From contig CP126122.1 in the NCBI GenBank assembly GCA_030123565.1, positions 1,995,001-2,059,000 on the forward strand: a stretch of DNA of 64,000 nucleotides, in the 5' to 3' direction. Below are positions 10,731 through 19,481 of the stretch, one piece after another. Below the pieces are notes generated by a model. The model saw only the letters and a list, made by a program, of their open reading frames with translations. It did not search any database and was not told the origin of the DNA. The stretch comes from Nitrospira sp. (lineage in GTDB: Bacteria; Nitrospirota; Nitrospiria; Nitrospirales; Nitrospiraceae). The position numbers and the translations under genes are program-made. How positions within the stretch are numbered: the stretch's first letter is position 1; every line of letters begins with the position of its first letter.

Positions 10731-11698
10731 TGCAGAAGCGCGGCGGCCTCTTTGGCAAAATAGGTGAGGATCATGTCAGCCCCGGCCCGCTTGATCGACA
10801 GGAGCGATTCCAGCATGGCGCGGCGCTCGTCCAACCAGCCTGCCTGGGCGGCCGCCTTGATCATGCTGTATTCTCCGCTCACCTGGTAGGCGGCGATCGG
10901 CAGGAGGGTCCGTTCGCGTGCGGCACTGATCACATCCAAGTACGGCAGGCCCGGTTTCACCATGATGATGTCGGCCCCCTCCTCAATGTCCAGCTCAATT
11001 TCCCGCAAGGCTTCGCGCCTGTTGGCCGGGTCCATCTGGTAGGACTGCCGATCACCGAATTGGGGGCTGGAGTCGGCCGCATCGCGAAAGGGCGCGTAAA
11101 AACACGAGGCGAATTTCGCCGCATAGGCCATGATGGGGATGTCGACGAATCCGGCCCGATCCAACTCGTCGCGGATCGCGGCCACCCGTCCGTCCATCAT
11201 GTCGGAGGGCGCGACCATGTCGGCTCCCGCCTGGACATGGGTCTTCGCCATGGCCCGGAGACAATCCAGCGTCTCATCGTTGAGGATCTTGCCCTGCCGG
11301 ACGATGCCGCAATGGCCGTGACTCGTATACTCATCGATGCAGACATCGGTGATGAGCACGAGGTCCGACACCTCCTTTTTGAGGGTGCGGAGGGCGCGTT
11401 GCACGATCCCCTCCGGATCGTACCCGGAACTCCCGCGCTCGTCTTTCCGATCCGGAATTCCGAAGAGGATCATGGCCGGAATGCCCAGCGCCTTCACGTC
11501 GAGCGCTTCCTTCACCAGTACATCGATGGACAGCCGCGATTGCCCAGGCATGGAGACGATCGGCTCCCGGCGCCCCTGGCCTTCGGTGACGAAAACCGGA
11601 TAGATGAAGTCGTTCGGCGTCAGGCCCGTTTCGCGAACCATCCGCCGCAGCGGTTCCTTTTCACGCAGACGGCGCAGGCGCTGAATCGGAAAGGCCAT
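10727..11698 (-). CDS. hemB: delta-aminolevulinic acid dehydratase (porphobilinogen synthase)
   Basis: Joins two 5-aminolevulinate molecules to porphobilinogen. The protein has 323 residues with both Schiff-base lysines visible, in [15 protein letters not shown] and [10 protein letters not shown]. The metal-site segment reads [14 protein letters not shown]. The usual zinc-type enzyme has three cysteines here ([11 protein letters not shown]), but the middle one is Asp in this protein, so the catalytic metal may not be plain zinc. It is transcribed between the CBS-pair gene and ribF. Confidence 0.95.
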   Translation of the reverse strand: MAFPIQRLRRLREKEPLRRMVRETGLTPNDFIYPVFVTEGQGRREPIVSMPGQSRLSIDVLVKEALDVKALGIPAMILFGIPDRKDERGSSGYDPEGIVQRALRTLKKEVSDLVLITDVCIDEYTSHGHCGIVRQGKILNDETLDCLRAMAKTHVQAGADMVAPSDMMDGRVAAIRDELDRAGFVDIPIMAYAAKFASCFYAPFRDAADSSPQFGDRQSYQMDPANRREALREIELDIEEGADIIMVKPGLPYLDVISAARERTLLPIAAYQVSGEYSMIKAAAQAGWLDERRAMLESLLSIKRAGADMILTYFAKEAAALLQ

Positions 11699-11705
11699 GG
11701 TCCGC

Positions 11706-12098
11706 TCACTTTCTCGGCAGGTTGGTCAGGAAAACCACCAGGTCGCGGACCGAAATCATGCCGACGAGGTGGCCGTCTTTCGTCACCCCGAGATGACGCA
11801 GGTGGGTCTGCGCCATCAAGTCGTTGGCGTCCAGCAGCGTCTTGTGTTCCTCGATCGTGACGAGCGGCGCGGACATGATTTGCTCCACGGTCGTCTTGGT
11901 CGTGTCGGCCCCGGTGGCGACGACGCGGCGCACCATGTCCGTGTCCGTGATGATGCCGATCACGTCTTTGCCGTTCGTGACGAACAGGCTGCCGATATTG
12001 CGGTCGCGCATGAGGCGCCCCGCCGTGCGCACATCCATATCACGCTCGACGGTGATGAACTTGTCCTTCGGAACCATGAATGACTTGACTGGAACCAT
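11706..12098 (-). CDS. CBS-domain pair protein inside the haem cluster
   Basis: A 130-residue protein made of two CBS motifs and nothing else. Each repeat carries the typical pattern of a strand, a conserved hydrophobic core and a [14 protein letters not shown] or [12 protein letters not shown] ending. Stand-alone CBS pairs bind adenosine nucleotides and usually sense energy state. The gene sits between hemB and cobA-hemD with short gaps. A regulatory role in tetrapyrrole synthesis is therefore possible but unproved. A clear paralog lies at 35058-35492. Confidence 0.85.
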   Translation of the reverse strand: MVPVKSFMVPKDKFITVERDMDVRTAGRLMRDRNIGSLFVTNGKDVIGIITDTDMVRRVVATGADTTKTTVEQIMSAPLVTIEEHKTLLDANDLMAQTHLRHLGVTKDGHLVGMISVRDLVVFLTNLPRK

Positions 12099-12143
12099 GT
12101 ACTCCTCCCCTCTTGCTGGTGACTGAGTTCAAGATCTTCGATG

Positions 12144-13709
12144 TCATCGACTCGCCGCCGAGACAGGCCGGCGTTCGGCCCGACCCGCAACATGTCGCAC
12201 GATGGCCTCTGCCAGGGCAGGGACCGTATTCTGCGCCGCGATCACATGCACGCTGAGACCGACTTCACGGACGGTGGCCGCGGTAATGGGACCGATACAG
12301 GCGACGGTCGCCTCCCCGACCAGCCGCTGCAGGTCCTCCCGCGTCGAAAACAGCTCGGCGAAATTCCGTACCGTCGACGAGCTGGTAAACGAGAGCACAT
12401 CGATCGCATGGGCGCGGAGCTGCTCGGTGAGGTGATCGATCGCCACGGCGGGACGTATCGTCCGGTAGACCGGTACGACATCCACTTCGGCGCCCTGTTT
12501 GCGCAGCTGATCAGGCAGGATCTCCCGCGCCACCAAGGCCCGCGGAATCAACACTCGCGCCCCATGCATCTGCCGGACGGCCAAGGCGTCCAGCATCCCT
12601 TCCGCCTGGTACTGTTCCGGGATCAGATCGGCGCGCAGACCATAGGCCGCCAAGGCTTCCGCGGTGCGTGGCCCGATGCAGGCAATTGTCAGGCCGGCCA
12701 GGGCACGCACGTCGCGCCCTGTATCCAACAGACGGGTCATGAAGGGGGCGATCCCGTTCACACTCGTGAAGATCAACCAGTTGTAGGTTGCCAGCCGGCC
12801 CAGCGCTCGATCAAGCGGACCCCAGTCCTCCGGAGGGACGATCTCGATGGTCGGGCATTCCACCGCTTCTCCGCCGGAGGCCGCAATCAAGTCGGAAAAC
12901 TCCAGTGCCTGCGCCTTCGGTCGCGTCACCAGGATACGTGTTCCGAACAGGGGTCTGCGTTCGAACCAATTCAGCTGCGGCCTGAGACGGACCACCTCTC
13001 CGATCACAATGACGGTGGGCGGTTCCATGTGGGCCGCCGCGGCCTTCTCCACGATATCGTCCAACGTCCCCACGATGGTCTGTTGCGACGTGCGCGTGCC
13101 CCAACGAATGACCGCTGCGGGGGTCGTCCCTGCCTTCCCTTCGGCCCGCAGACATTGGACGATCTTCGGCAGATTCGTCATACCCATGAGAAACACCAGC
13201 GTGCCGTGCGCGGTGGCCAAGCGCGGCCACTCGATGCCGCTGCGATCTTTTGTGGGATCTTCGTGGCCCGTGACGAAGGTGACTGTGGAGGCCAAGGTGC
13301 GATGGGTGACGGGAATGCCCGCATAGGCCGGCGCCGCCACGGCGGCCGTGACTCCCGGCACGACCTCGAACTCCAGGCCTGCAGCCGCAACGGCCTCGGC
13401 CTCTTCTCCACCTCGTCCGAACACGAACGGATCGCCGCCCTTCAGCCGGACCACGGTCTTTCCCGCCCGGGCATGGTCGATCAACAGACGATTGATCTCC
13501 AATTGGTCGCGATACTGGCCGCGGCCCCGGCGACCGACATAGAGTCGTTCGGCCTGCCGGGAGACATAACCCAACAACGCCTCATTCGCGAGGTAATCGT
13601 ACAAAACGACATCGGCCTGCTCAAGGCATTCCTTGCCGCGCAACGTCAGCAGCTTGGGATCGCCGGGGCCGGCGCCCACCAGATAAACTTTTCCTTTGCG
13701 CGTCGTCAT
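12144..13709 (-). CDS. cobA-hemD: uroporphyrinogen-III C-methyltransferase / uroporphyrinogen-III synthase fusion
   Basis: A 521-residue fusion of two enzymes acting at the tetrapyrrole branch point. Residues 1 to about 245 are SUMT (CobA), with VYLVGAGPGDPKLLTLRG, the VVRLKGGDPFVFGRGGEE loop and PVTHR. SUMT converts uroporphyrinogen III to precorrin-2. Residues from about 262 on are HemD (RILVTRPKAQALEF, FTSVNGI, FTSSSTVRNF), which cyclises hydroxymethylbilane to uroporphyrinogen III. The fusion could feed siroheme, haem d1 or cobalamin; the precorrin-2 dehydrogenase-like gene at 30394 would be the next step to siroheme. It follows hemC by 11 bases. Confidence 0.93.
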   Translation of the reverse strand: MTTRKGKVYLVGAGPGDPKLLTLRGKECLEQADVVLYDYLANEALLGYVSRQAERLYVGRRGRGQYRDQLEINRLLIDHARAGKTVVRLKGGDPFVFGRGGEEAEAVAAAGLEFEVVPGVTAAVAAPAYAGIPVTHRTLASTVTFVTGHEDPTKDRSGIEWPRLATAHGTLVFLMGMTNLPKIVQCLRAEGKAGTTPAAVIRWGTRTSQQTIVGTLDDIVEKAAAAHMEPPTVIVIGEVVRLRPQLNWFERRPLFGTRILVTRPKAQALEFSDLIAASGGEAVECPTIEIVPPEDWGPLDRALGRLATYNWLIFTSVNGIAPFMTRLLDTGRDVRALAGLTIACIGPRTAEALAAYGLRADLIPEQYQAEGMLDALAVRQMHGARVLIPRALVAREILPDQLRKQGAEVDVVPVYRTIRPAVAIDHLTEQLRAHAIDVLSFTSSSTVRNFAELFSTREDLQRLVGEATVACIGPITAATVREVGLSVHVIAAQNTVPALAEAIVRHVAGRAERRPVSAASR

Positions 13710-13720
13710 GGCGGTCAGGC

Positions 13721-14647
13721 CTATCCGTAGATCTCCTTCAGGATCACGTCGCCTCCGTCGGCCAGCAACAACTCCGCAAGCCTGGTTCCCAGATGCTGCG
13801 CCTCGGTCGCCGCGCCTTGAATCTGATGACGAATGACCCGTCGGCCGTCCACGCTGGCCACCAGGCCGTCAAGCGTCAAGGTCTCCCCGTCGAGCACGGC
13901 ATGGGCGGCGATGGGAACTTGGCATCCCCCTTCCAGGCGGTGGAGCAATGCCCGTTCCGCCGTGACGGTGATGCGGGTGGGACGATGTTCGAAGCGGCTC
14001 AGGAGGTCGCGCACGAACGGATCGTCGCCGCGCGCTTCAATACCGAGGGCCCCTTGAGCGATGGCCGGCAGGCTGAGGTGCACCGGCAGACATTCCGTAA
14101 TCTCTTGTTCCCATCCGAGCCGCTTGAGCCCGGCTGCGGCCAGAATGACGGCTTCGTACAGTCCCTCGCGGAGTTTCCTCAACCGTGTATCCAGATTGCC
14201 CCGCAATATCTCGATCGTAAAATCGGGACGATGATGCAGGAGTTGAGCCTGTCTGCGCAAACTGCTGGTGCCGATCCGCGCGCCCTGTTTCAATTGATCC
14301 AAGCGGCACCCGTCGCGCGTGATCAGGGCATCGCGTGGATCTTCGCGCGGAGGAATGCACAGGATTTCCAGTCCTGCCGGTAATGTGGTCGGCACATCCT
14401 TCATGCTGTGGACAGCCAGATCGATGTCTTTGCTCAGCAGCGCGTCCTCGATCTCTTTCACGAACAGGCCCTTCCCGCCGATCTTTGCCAGGGGGACGTC
14501 CAGAATCTTGTCGCCCGAGGTTTGAATGCGTTTCAACGTGATCGTGAGGCCCGGTGCCAATTCCTGGAGGCGCGCCTGGACCCACTGGCTTTGTTGCACG
14601 GCCAACTTGCTGCCGCGGGTACCGAGGATGAGGGTCGGACGATTCAT
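13721..14647 (-). CDS. hemC: hydroxymethylbilane synthase (porphobilinogen deaminase)
   Basis: Polymerises four porphobilinogens to hydroxymethylbilane. The core begins LILGTRGSKLAVQQSQWV and contains the HSMKDVPT active-site loop. The cysteine that carries the dipyrromethane cofactor is in LEGGCQVPIAAHA. I use the ATG at 14647 (308 residues) because family members start only a few residues before GTRGS. An in-frame GTG at 14692 would add 15 residues without a clear ribosome-binding site. It lies between hemA and cobA-hemD. Confidence 0.94.
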   Translation of the reverse strand: MNRPTLILGTRGSKLAVQQSQWVQARLQELAPGLTITLKRIQTSGDKILDVPLAKIGGKGLFVKEIEDALLSKDIDLAVHSMKDVPTTLPAGLEILCIPPREDPRDALITRDGCRLDQLKQGARIGTSSLRRQAQLLHHRPDFTIEILRGNLDTRLRKLREGLYEAVILAAAGLKRLGWEQEITECLPVHLSLPAIAQGALGIEARGDDPFVRDLLSRFEHRPTRITVTAERALLHRLEGGCQVPIAAHAVLDGETLTLDGLVASVDGRRVIRHQIQGAATEAQHLGTRLAELLLADGGDVILKEIYG

Positions 14648-14736
14648 CGGTGACCACGATGCGTTGGATGGGGCACTGATCGCCGATCCCACGTACTGGA
14701 GGTGTTACTCATACATGCTCCGTCCGGCCGGTCCCA

Positions 14737-16143
14737 TTAACTGACACGCCGGCTTTGCCCCTTCGTTGTTTTTTGTGCGATTGGTATTTCAGGAAGTCGC
14801 TCGATCCCATTACTTGAGGCAGTCCTTTCCTGCTCATCCGGGCCGATTGTCTGTCCCGCGCTGTATCCGGCCGGTGCGTCTTCCAGATTGAAGAATCGGC
14901 GCGCCGCATCCACATAGGCCGTCCCGCTGGAAGAGGAGGCCTCCGCTTTCAGCGTCACCATCGTGCCATGGACCATTTTATTGATGATGGCAGAGGCCAT
15001 CGCCTCCACGGCGGCTCGATCTTCGGACGACAAATGCGCCAGCCGCGCCATGATCTTGTCCACTTCACGCCGTTTGATGTCTTCCATTCGATTCCGCAGC
15101 GCCACGATCGTCGGCGTCACCTCCAACGATTGCAGCCACTGCCCCAGCACCGCGACCTCTTCGACCACCATCTGTTCGGCTTTCGCCGCTTCGCGCAACC
15201 GGTCTTCACGGTTTTGCTCCACGCGCATATGCAGGTCGTCGATATCGAACAGAAAGGCGTCGTCGATCGGCCGAACTGCGGGATCGATATTCCGCGGCAC
15301 CGAGATATCGATCAGGAACATGGGACGATTCATCCGCTGTCTCATCGCTCGCTGCACGTCGTCGGCACTGACCAGGTAGTGTGAAGCCCCGGTGGACACC
15401 AACACGATGTCGGCCCCGGCCAATTCCGCCTTATAGTCGTCGAACGGCACGGCGGTGCCGTTGAACCGCTGGGCCAATTCCAACCCATGCTGGAAATTGC
15501 GGGTGGTGATCCGCACCTGGCGCACGCCGTTGGCGATCAGGTGGCGAGCCGCCAGTTTGGCCATTTCGCCCGCCCCGATCAACAACACCGTTTTCTCGCT
15601 CAGGTTCGAGAAGATTTTTTTCGCCAATTCGACCGCCGCATAACTCACCGACACGGCCGTCTCTGCGATCTTGGTTTCGGTGCGCACGCGTTTCGCCACC
15701 GAAATGGCTTTCTTCACGATCTTATTCAGCAGCAGGCCGGACGCCTTATGGGTCAACGCCACTTCGAACGCATCCTTGAGCTGGCCGAGAATTTGAGATT
15801 CGCCGACGATCATCGAGTCCAAGCTGGAGGCGACACGGAACAGATGCCCGATGGCGCGGTCGCCGGCATGCCAGTAGAGATGGGGAGTCAGATGTTCGGA
15901 AGAGAGGGAGAGGTGGGTGTCGGCCAGGAATTCCTGCACCCGTCCGTACCCGCTTTCCAGATCCTCGACGACGGCGTACACTTCCACGCGGTTGCACGTG
16001 GAGAGCAACAGACCTTCGCGGACACCCGAGTAGGAACAGAGCCGGCTGAGCGCTTCCCTGAGGCGGCTTTCGGGAACGGCGAGTTTTTCCCGAATCTCGA
16101 CCGGCGCGGTCTTATGGCTCAACCCGACGACGATGACATGCAT
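14737..16143 (-). CDS. hemA: glutamyl-tRNA reductase
   Basis: The first committed enzyme of the C5 pathway: it reduces glutamyl-tRNA-Glu to glutamate-1-semialdehyde with NADPH. It has 468 residues. The N-terminus MHVIVVGLSHKTAPVEIRE and the catalytic Cys50 in LLSTCNRVEVYA are diagnostic. The NADPH domain has VLLIGAGEMAKLAARHL, and the C-terminal dimerisation helices end near residue 410. A polar tail of about 50 residues follows that is longer than in most homologs. The start is one base after the stop of the membrane protein upstream. Confidence 0.96.
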   Translation of the reverse strand: MHVIVVGLSHKTAPVEIREKLAVPESRLREALSRLCSYSGVREGLLLSTCNRVEVYAVVEDLESGYGRVQEFLADTHLSLSSEHLTPHLYWHAGDRAIGHLFRVASSLDSMIVGESQILGQLKDAFEVALTHKASGLLLNKIVKKAISVAKRVRTETKIAETAVSVSYAAVELAKKIFSNLSEKTVLLIGAGEMAKLAARHLIANGVRQVRITTRNFQHGLELAQRFNGTAVPFDDYKAELAGADIVLVSTGASHYLVSADDVQRAMRQRMNRPMFLIDISVPRNIDPAVRPIDDAFLFDIDDLHMRVEQNREDRLREAAKAEQMVVEEVAVLGQWLQSLEVTPTIVALRNRMEDIKRREVDKIMARLAHLSSEDRAAVEAMASAIINKMVHGTMVTLKAEASSSSGTAYVDAARRFFNLEDAPAGYSAGQTIGPDEQERTASSNGIERLPEIPIAQKTTKGQSRRVS

Positions 16144-16144
16144 G

Positions 16145-16951
16145 TCAGGACACCGACCCGTGACTTTTCAAGACGACTCCGATCAGGGTCAGGATCACGC
16201 CGGCGAATCCGATGATCGTCAGATAAGCGGCTCGTTTGGCCCGCCATCCGATGGTGAGACGGCCGACCAGCACCGCGAAATAGAAGCCCCACGTCACCAT
16301 GGCCCACGTCTGCTCGGGATTCCAGTTCACGTAGGTCCCGCGGACGATTTCAGCGGAAAAGGCGCCGCTGATGATCCCCAGGGTCAGTAACGGAAAGCCC
16401 ATGACGATGGACTGTTGGTTCAGGTGATCGAGGTAGTCGAGTGCCGGCAGCTTGGCATAGAGGACATTGAAACGCTTGGACTTGAGAAGACCGTCTTGAA
16501 TGAGATACATCACTCCCGCGACGAAGGCGACGGCAAACCCCACTGTGCCCAGCATACTGAGGGTGACGTGGACCCAGAGGGTCTTGAAGACGGGCTGGAG
16601 GCTGGCTGCTTCTTCGGACCGAAAGGCGGCGGCGGTCACCAACGACACGAGCGCGAGCGGCACGATGAACGAGCCGAGGACATGGAGCTGCCGGCGAAAT
16701 TCGACCGCCAGGAAGACCAGAATGAGCATCCAGGAGAAAAACGAGAGGGCTTCGTGAAAGGTGGGAAGTTGCGTCTGGCCGGCGCCTGCCATTCTGGCCA
16801 CCAGCGCCACGGTGTGGGTGGCGAATCCGATGGCGGTGATTCCGAGCGACACTTTTGACAGGGTTTCCGCCCGCCTGAGCAGATAGGCCAGATAGCAGAC
16901 GGTGCTCGCGAAATACAACGCCATCGTAAGCATGAAGAAGACCGCAGACAT
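16145..16951 (-). CDS. cytochrome c assembly protein, CcsA/HemX type
   Basis: A 268-residue polytopic membrane protein with about eight hydrophobic segments. It has the core of the CcmC/CcsA family: a tryptophan-rich haem-handling stretch appears as YVNWNPEQTWAMVTWGFYF, with His residues in neighbouring loops. Such proteins present haem for cytochrome c maturation. HemX-type members sit next to hemA and may regulate glutamyl-tRNA reductase, which is the arrangement here. The gene is first in the long minus-strand series. Whether it assembles cytochromes or modulates HemA cannot be settled from sequence. Confidence 0.85.
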   Translation of the reverse strand: MSAVFFMLTMALYFASTVCYLAYLLRRAETLSKVSLGITAIGFATHTVALVARMAGAGQTQLPTFHEALSFFSWMLILVFLAVEFRRQLHVLGSFIVPLALVSLVTAAAFRSEEAASLQPVFKTLWVHVTLSMLGTVGFAVAFVAGVMYLIQDGLLKSKRFNVLYAKLPALDYLDHLNQQSIVMGFPLLTLGIISGAFSAEIVRGTYVNWNPEQTWAMVTWGFYFAVLVGRLTIGWRAKRAAYLTIIGFAGVILTLIGVVLKSHGSVS

Positions 16952-17013
16952 CCCGCCCTATCCTCGCAACATTTCAAAGCAAAGCCGGATTTTTGGAACT
17001 GGAAATTATATCG

Positions 17014-17763
17014 ATGCGGCAAGAACGGAGTCAAGGAAAGCGCGCTCGGTCGAGGCACCAGGTCGGGACATTGTTCATCGTCGGGGTGCCGATCGGACAT
17101 CCCGACGATGTGACCATCCGAGCCCTCGACACGTTTCGGAAGGTCGGTCTGATCGCAACGAAGAGTCCACGTGCAACTCAGGCGCTGCTGATGCATCACG
17201 GCATCGACGCTGTCCTAACCACCTATGATCGAGACAACGCGGTCGAAAAAGCTCCCCTCCTGCTGGACCGATTGAAACAGGGAACCGCTGTTGCGTTGGT
17301 TTCGGATTGCGGCATGCCGGTCGTCTACGACCCTGGTCGATTGCTCATCACGACGGCGTCCGAAGCCGGCATCCCTATCGAAATCATTCCTGGACCTTCG
17401 GCCGTTGTGACCGCCGCTGCTGTAGCCGGCCTGGATGGCAATGCCTTCGTCTTCGAAGGGCGCTGGGCCGGCGGCGCAGGACAGATCACGCAGCGGCTCC
17501 GATCGTTGCAATCGGAATCCCGCACGATGATCTTCTTTCCACCGGCCCAGACCCTGCGACGGATCTTGAGGCTCATCTCGGACATCCTGGGCAATCGGCG
17601 GATCATCATGGCGATCAACTTGACGCAAAAAACCCAGCACATCGTGAGGGGACGGGTGCGTGAATTACTCACCGGCCATCCGTTCCAGGATGAAACGGCC
17701 CAGGTGACGTTGATTGTGGAGGGGAAGAAACCGACCAGGAAAGGTTTGCCGAAGAAGGGGTGA
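17014..17763 (+). CDS. divergent RsmI-like tetrapyrrole-methylase-fold protein
   Basis: A 249-residue protein with the SAM-dependent methyltransferase fold of RsmI, the enzyme that 2'-O-methylates C1402 of 16S rRNA. Recognisable pieces are GTLFIVGVPIGHPDDVTIRA, PGPSAVVTAAAVAGL and the closing QVTLIVEGKK. Two family motifs are altered. The usual EDTRxT is KSPRAT, and SDAGTPxISDPG is SDCGMPVVYDPG. It may be a paralog with another substrate. An upstream TTG at 16993 is also in frame; the ATG at 17014 follows a GGAA-type site. It is divergent from the cytochrome assembly gene. Confidence 0.75.
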   Translation: MRQERSQGKRARSRHQVGTLFIVGVPIGHPDDVTIRALDTFRKVGLIATKSPRATQALLMHHGIDAVLTTYDRDNAVEKAPLLLDRLKQGTAVALVSDCGMPVVYDPGRLLITTASEAGIPIEIIPGPSAVVTAAAVAGLDGNAFVFEGRWAGGAGQITQRLRSLQSESRTMIFFPPAQTLRRILRLISDILGNRRIIMAINLTQKTQHIVRGRVRELLTGHPFQDETAQVTLIVEGKKPTRKGLPKKG

Positions 17764-17768
17764 CAGGT

Positions 17769-18029
17769 CTACTCGTCGAGGCGTTTTCGGATCATGACAC
17801 GGTACGATTGCTCGGCTCGCTCTTGAGACAGAACATCGTGGCCGTCATCGCTGACGCTGCGAGGGACGTTACGAATGGGATCGCCGTCGTCGAGGTGGAC
17901 CAAGAGCAACTGCCCGGCCGTCATGGTTTCGAGTTTCAGCTTGGTCTTGACGAAATTATAGGGGCAAATCACCCCGCGGAGATCCAACTCTTCATCAGGA
18001 TGTAGGAGATTCAGAGGGGCTTCAGACAT
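17769..18029 (-). CDS. TusA-family sulfurtransferase-like protein
   Basis: An 86-residue protein of the SirA/TusA fold (beta-alpha-beta-alpha-beta-beta). The signature ELDLRGVICPYNFVKTKLKL holds the single sulfur-carrying cysteine in a CPYN context instead of the commoner CPxP. Members move persulfide sulfur to tRNA, molybdenum cofactor or dissimilatory sulfur enzymes. The start at 18029 is the ATG just before the conserved region; an open frame further upstream runs through the terminator of the next gene and is not credible. It converges with the RsmI-like gene, stop to stop with five bases between. Confidence 0.85.
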   Translation of the reverse strand: MSEAPLNLLHPDEELDLRGVICPYNFVKTKLKLETMTAGQLLLVHLDDGDPIRNVPRSVSDDGHDVLSQERAEQSYRVMIRKRLDE

Positions 18030-18119
18030 AGGGATTCGCTTCGAATGGTCATTGCCGATGATTGATGGTAACAAGGGAACGATTGTCTTGCAACGGGCGG
18101 CCGGAAACCGGGCCGAGAA

Positions 18120-18154
18120 AATAAAAGCGGGGTGCTTCTTCCGAAGCACCCCGC
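18120..18154 (-). terminator. rho-independent terminator of the secreted-protein gene
   Basis: A perfect 12-bp stem (18127-18138 with 18143-18154) around a TTCC loop. On the minus strand it is followed by a T-rich tract (18120-18126). It lies 35 bases after the stop of the gene at 18189-18971 and before the TusA-like gene, so it separates the two units. Confidence 0.9.
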
Positions 18155-18188
18155 TTGAAAAGCCGGGCACTTGATGATGACCTAGACC

Positions 18189-18971
18189 TTAGTTGCTCAA
18201 GCCCTTCTGCAAATTCGGCTTGGCAGTATCGGTTCCATAATCCGACTTGTTCTGCACTTTGGTTTCAGGAGCCACAGTCTGATAGCCCCATCCCGGCTGG
18301 GGTTCACAATTCCAGCAGGGCGCAGTTCCAGTGAATTCACCCACGGTCGTGGTGACCACGCCGGAAGTGATCGTCCCAGGGAACACACCGCCGACCAGCC
18401 CGCCGGTGACGGTACCAGAATTGGTTTCAATTCCGCGCTCCGTCGATGGGCTAGGCCGCTGTCCCAAACCACCGAATCCCGCCAACTTCTCATTGCCGCG
18501 GAACAGGTAGACTTCGCGCACCAACTTACGGCCCGATCCGTAGACGCCCTGATCCGCTCTCTCGTTGGGCGCTTCAACCACTTGCACGGAGATATCGTCA
18601 CCGTTGTTCAGTGCCTTGATTTGATCCATATTGGTTTTGTCATCGAAATAGACCGTCAATGACGACATCGCACCGGTTCCTGCACGCCCCTCATCGTGTG
18701 AACTACCACCGGTCTCCAAATGCATTTTGTGACCGGGAACATCGACGGCGAGCACGCGACCGAACACGGTTTCCGGCTGGCCAAGCCGATCAAGAAATGC
18801 GTTCCTGTCAAACGCCTGCGTGCGGCCCGAATTTCCGGAGACATCGCCCACTCCGGCTCCGACACCGAACCCCGATCCTGACGAGGACTGCGGCAAACGC
18901 TCTTGAGCGCCTGCAACACCCACGGAGCCGACAAAAAGCACCGCAGCTCCAAGTGCCAACACGTTACGCAT
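18189..18971 (-). CDS. secreted protein of unknown function
   Basis: A 260-residue protein with an evident signal peptide (about residues 1-22, cleavage after AGA before QERL). The mature part starts with a Gly/Ser-rich linker. A compact region (about 60-170) follows with alternating strands, such as TVFGRVLAVDVPGHKMHLET and SLTVYFDDKTNMDQIKAL, which looks like a small beta-barrel. A low-complexity tail rich in Gly, Thr and Val ends it, with one CWNC motif. I do not recognise the family. It is a single-gene unit with its own terminator; the 250 bases upstream hold its promoter and lead to the tRNA. Confidence 0.75.
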   Translation of the reverse strand: MRNVLALGAAVLFVGSVGVAGAQERLPQSSSGSGFGVGAGVGDVSGNSGRTQAFDRNAFLDRLGQPETVFGRVLAVDVPGHKMHLETGGSSHDEGRAGTGAMSSLTVYFDDKTNMDQIKALNNGDDISVQVVEAPNERADQGVYGSGRKLVREVYLFRGNEKLAGFGGLGQRPSPSTERGIETNSGTVTGGLVGGVFPGTITSGVVTTTVGEFTGTAPCWNCEPQPGWGYQTVAPETKVQNKSDYGTDTAKPNLQKGLSN

Positions 18972-19225
18972 GTGCTGCCTCCTTAGTGAGTTGTAAGTGA
19001 TAAGAGAGTGATGATGGACGGCAATAAACTACCCTGACCATAAAATAGTCCTAGACAAATTCGGGCGCACTATAGGCCAACACCCACATCATGTCAAGAG
19101 GTTTTCAGAGGTCCCATCCATTATATAGTGGCGCACATCAAACCCTGCCCCTTGACGGTCACACCCTTTTCGATCCATCCGACAGGGGAAGCTTTTCACG
19201 ACCCCCATCTATCGCCAACGAACCA

Positions 19226-19312
19226 TGGTGCCCAGAGGGAGGGTCGAACTCCCACTCTCTTGCGAGAACCGGATTTTGAGTCCGGCGCGTCTGCCAGTTC
19301 CGCCATCCGGGC
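19226..19312 (-). tRNA. tRNA-Leu (anticodon CAA)
   Basis: Read on the minus strand, the 87-base sequence folds as a class II tRNA. The acceptor stem is GCCCGGA with TCTGGGC, allowing one G-T pair. The anticodon arm is CCGGA-CTCAAAA-TCCGG, giving anticodon CAA. A long variable arm and the T-arm GTTCGACCC follow. The 3' CCA is encoded. It reads UUG codons. Confidence 0.96.
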
Positions 19313-19481
19313 ACATGCGATAGAGCTATCTACACCCAATTACCTGAGGGGAGGCTTTTCTAACACGAACCTACGAACCCGTCAATCGGGGAACCGGCAC
19401 TCTTTTTTCTTAAAAAATCCGATGCTAGAATGGGTTATTCTTTCAATCCTGAAAAACCGGATACGAATTACGGAGGCAACC

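Noticed and set aside
16993-17013. TTG start upstream of the RsmI-like gene
   Set aside because: It adds seven residues with no family support; the ATG at 17014 is the more plausible start.
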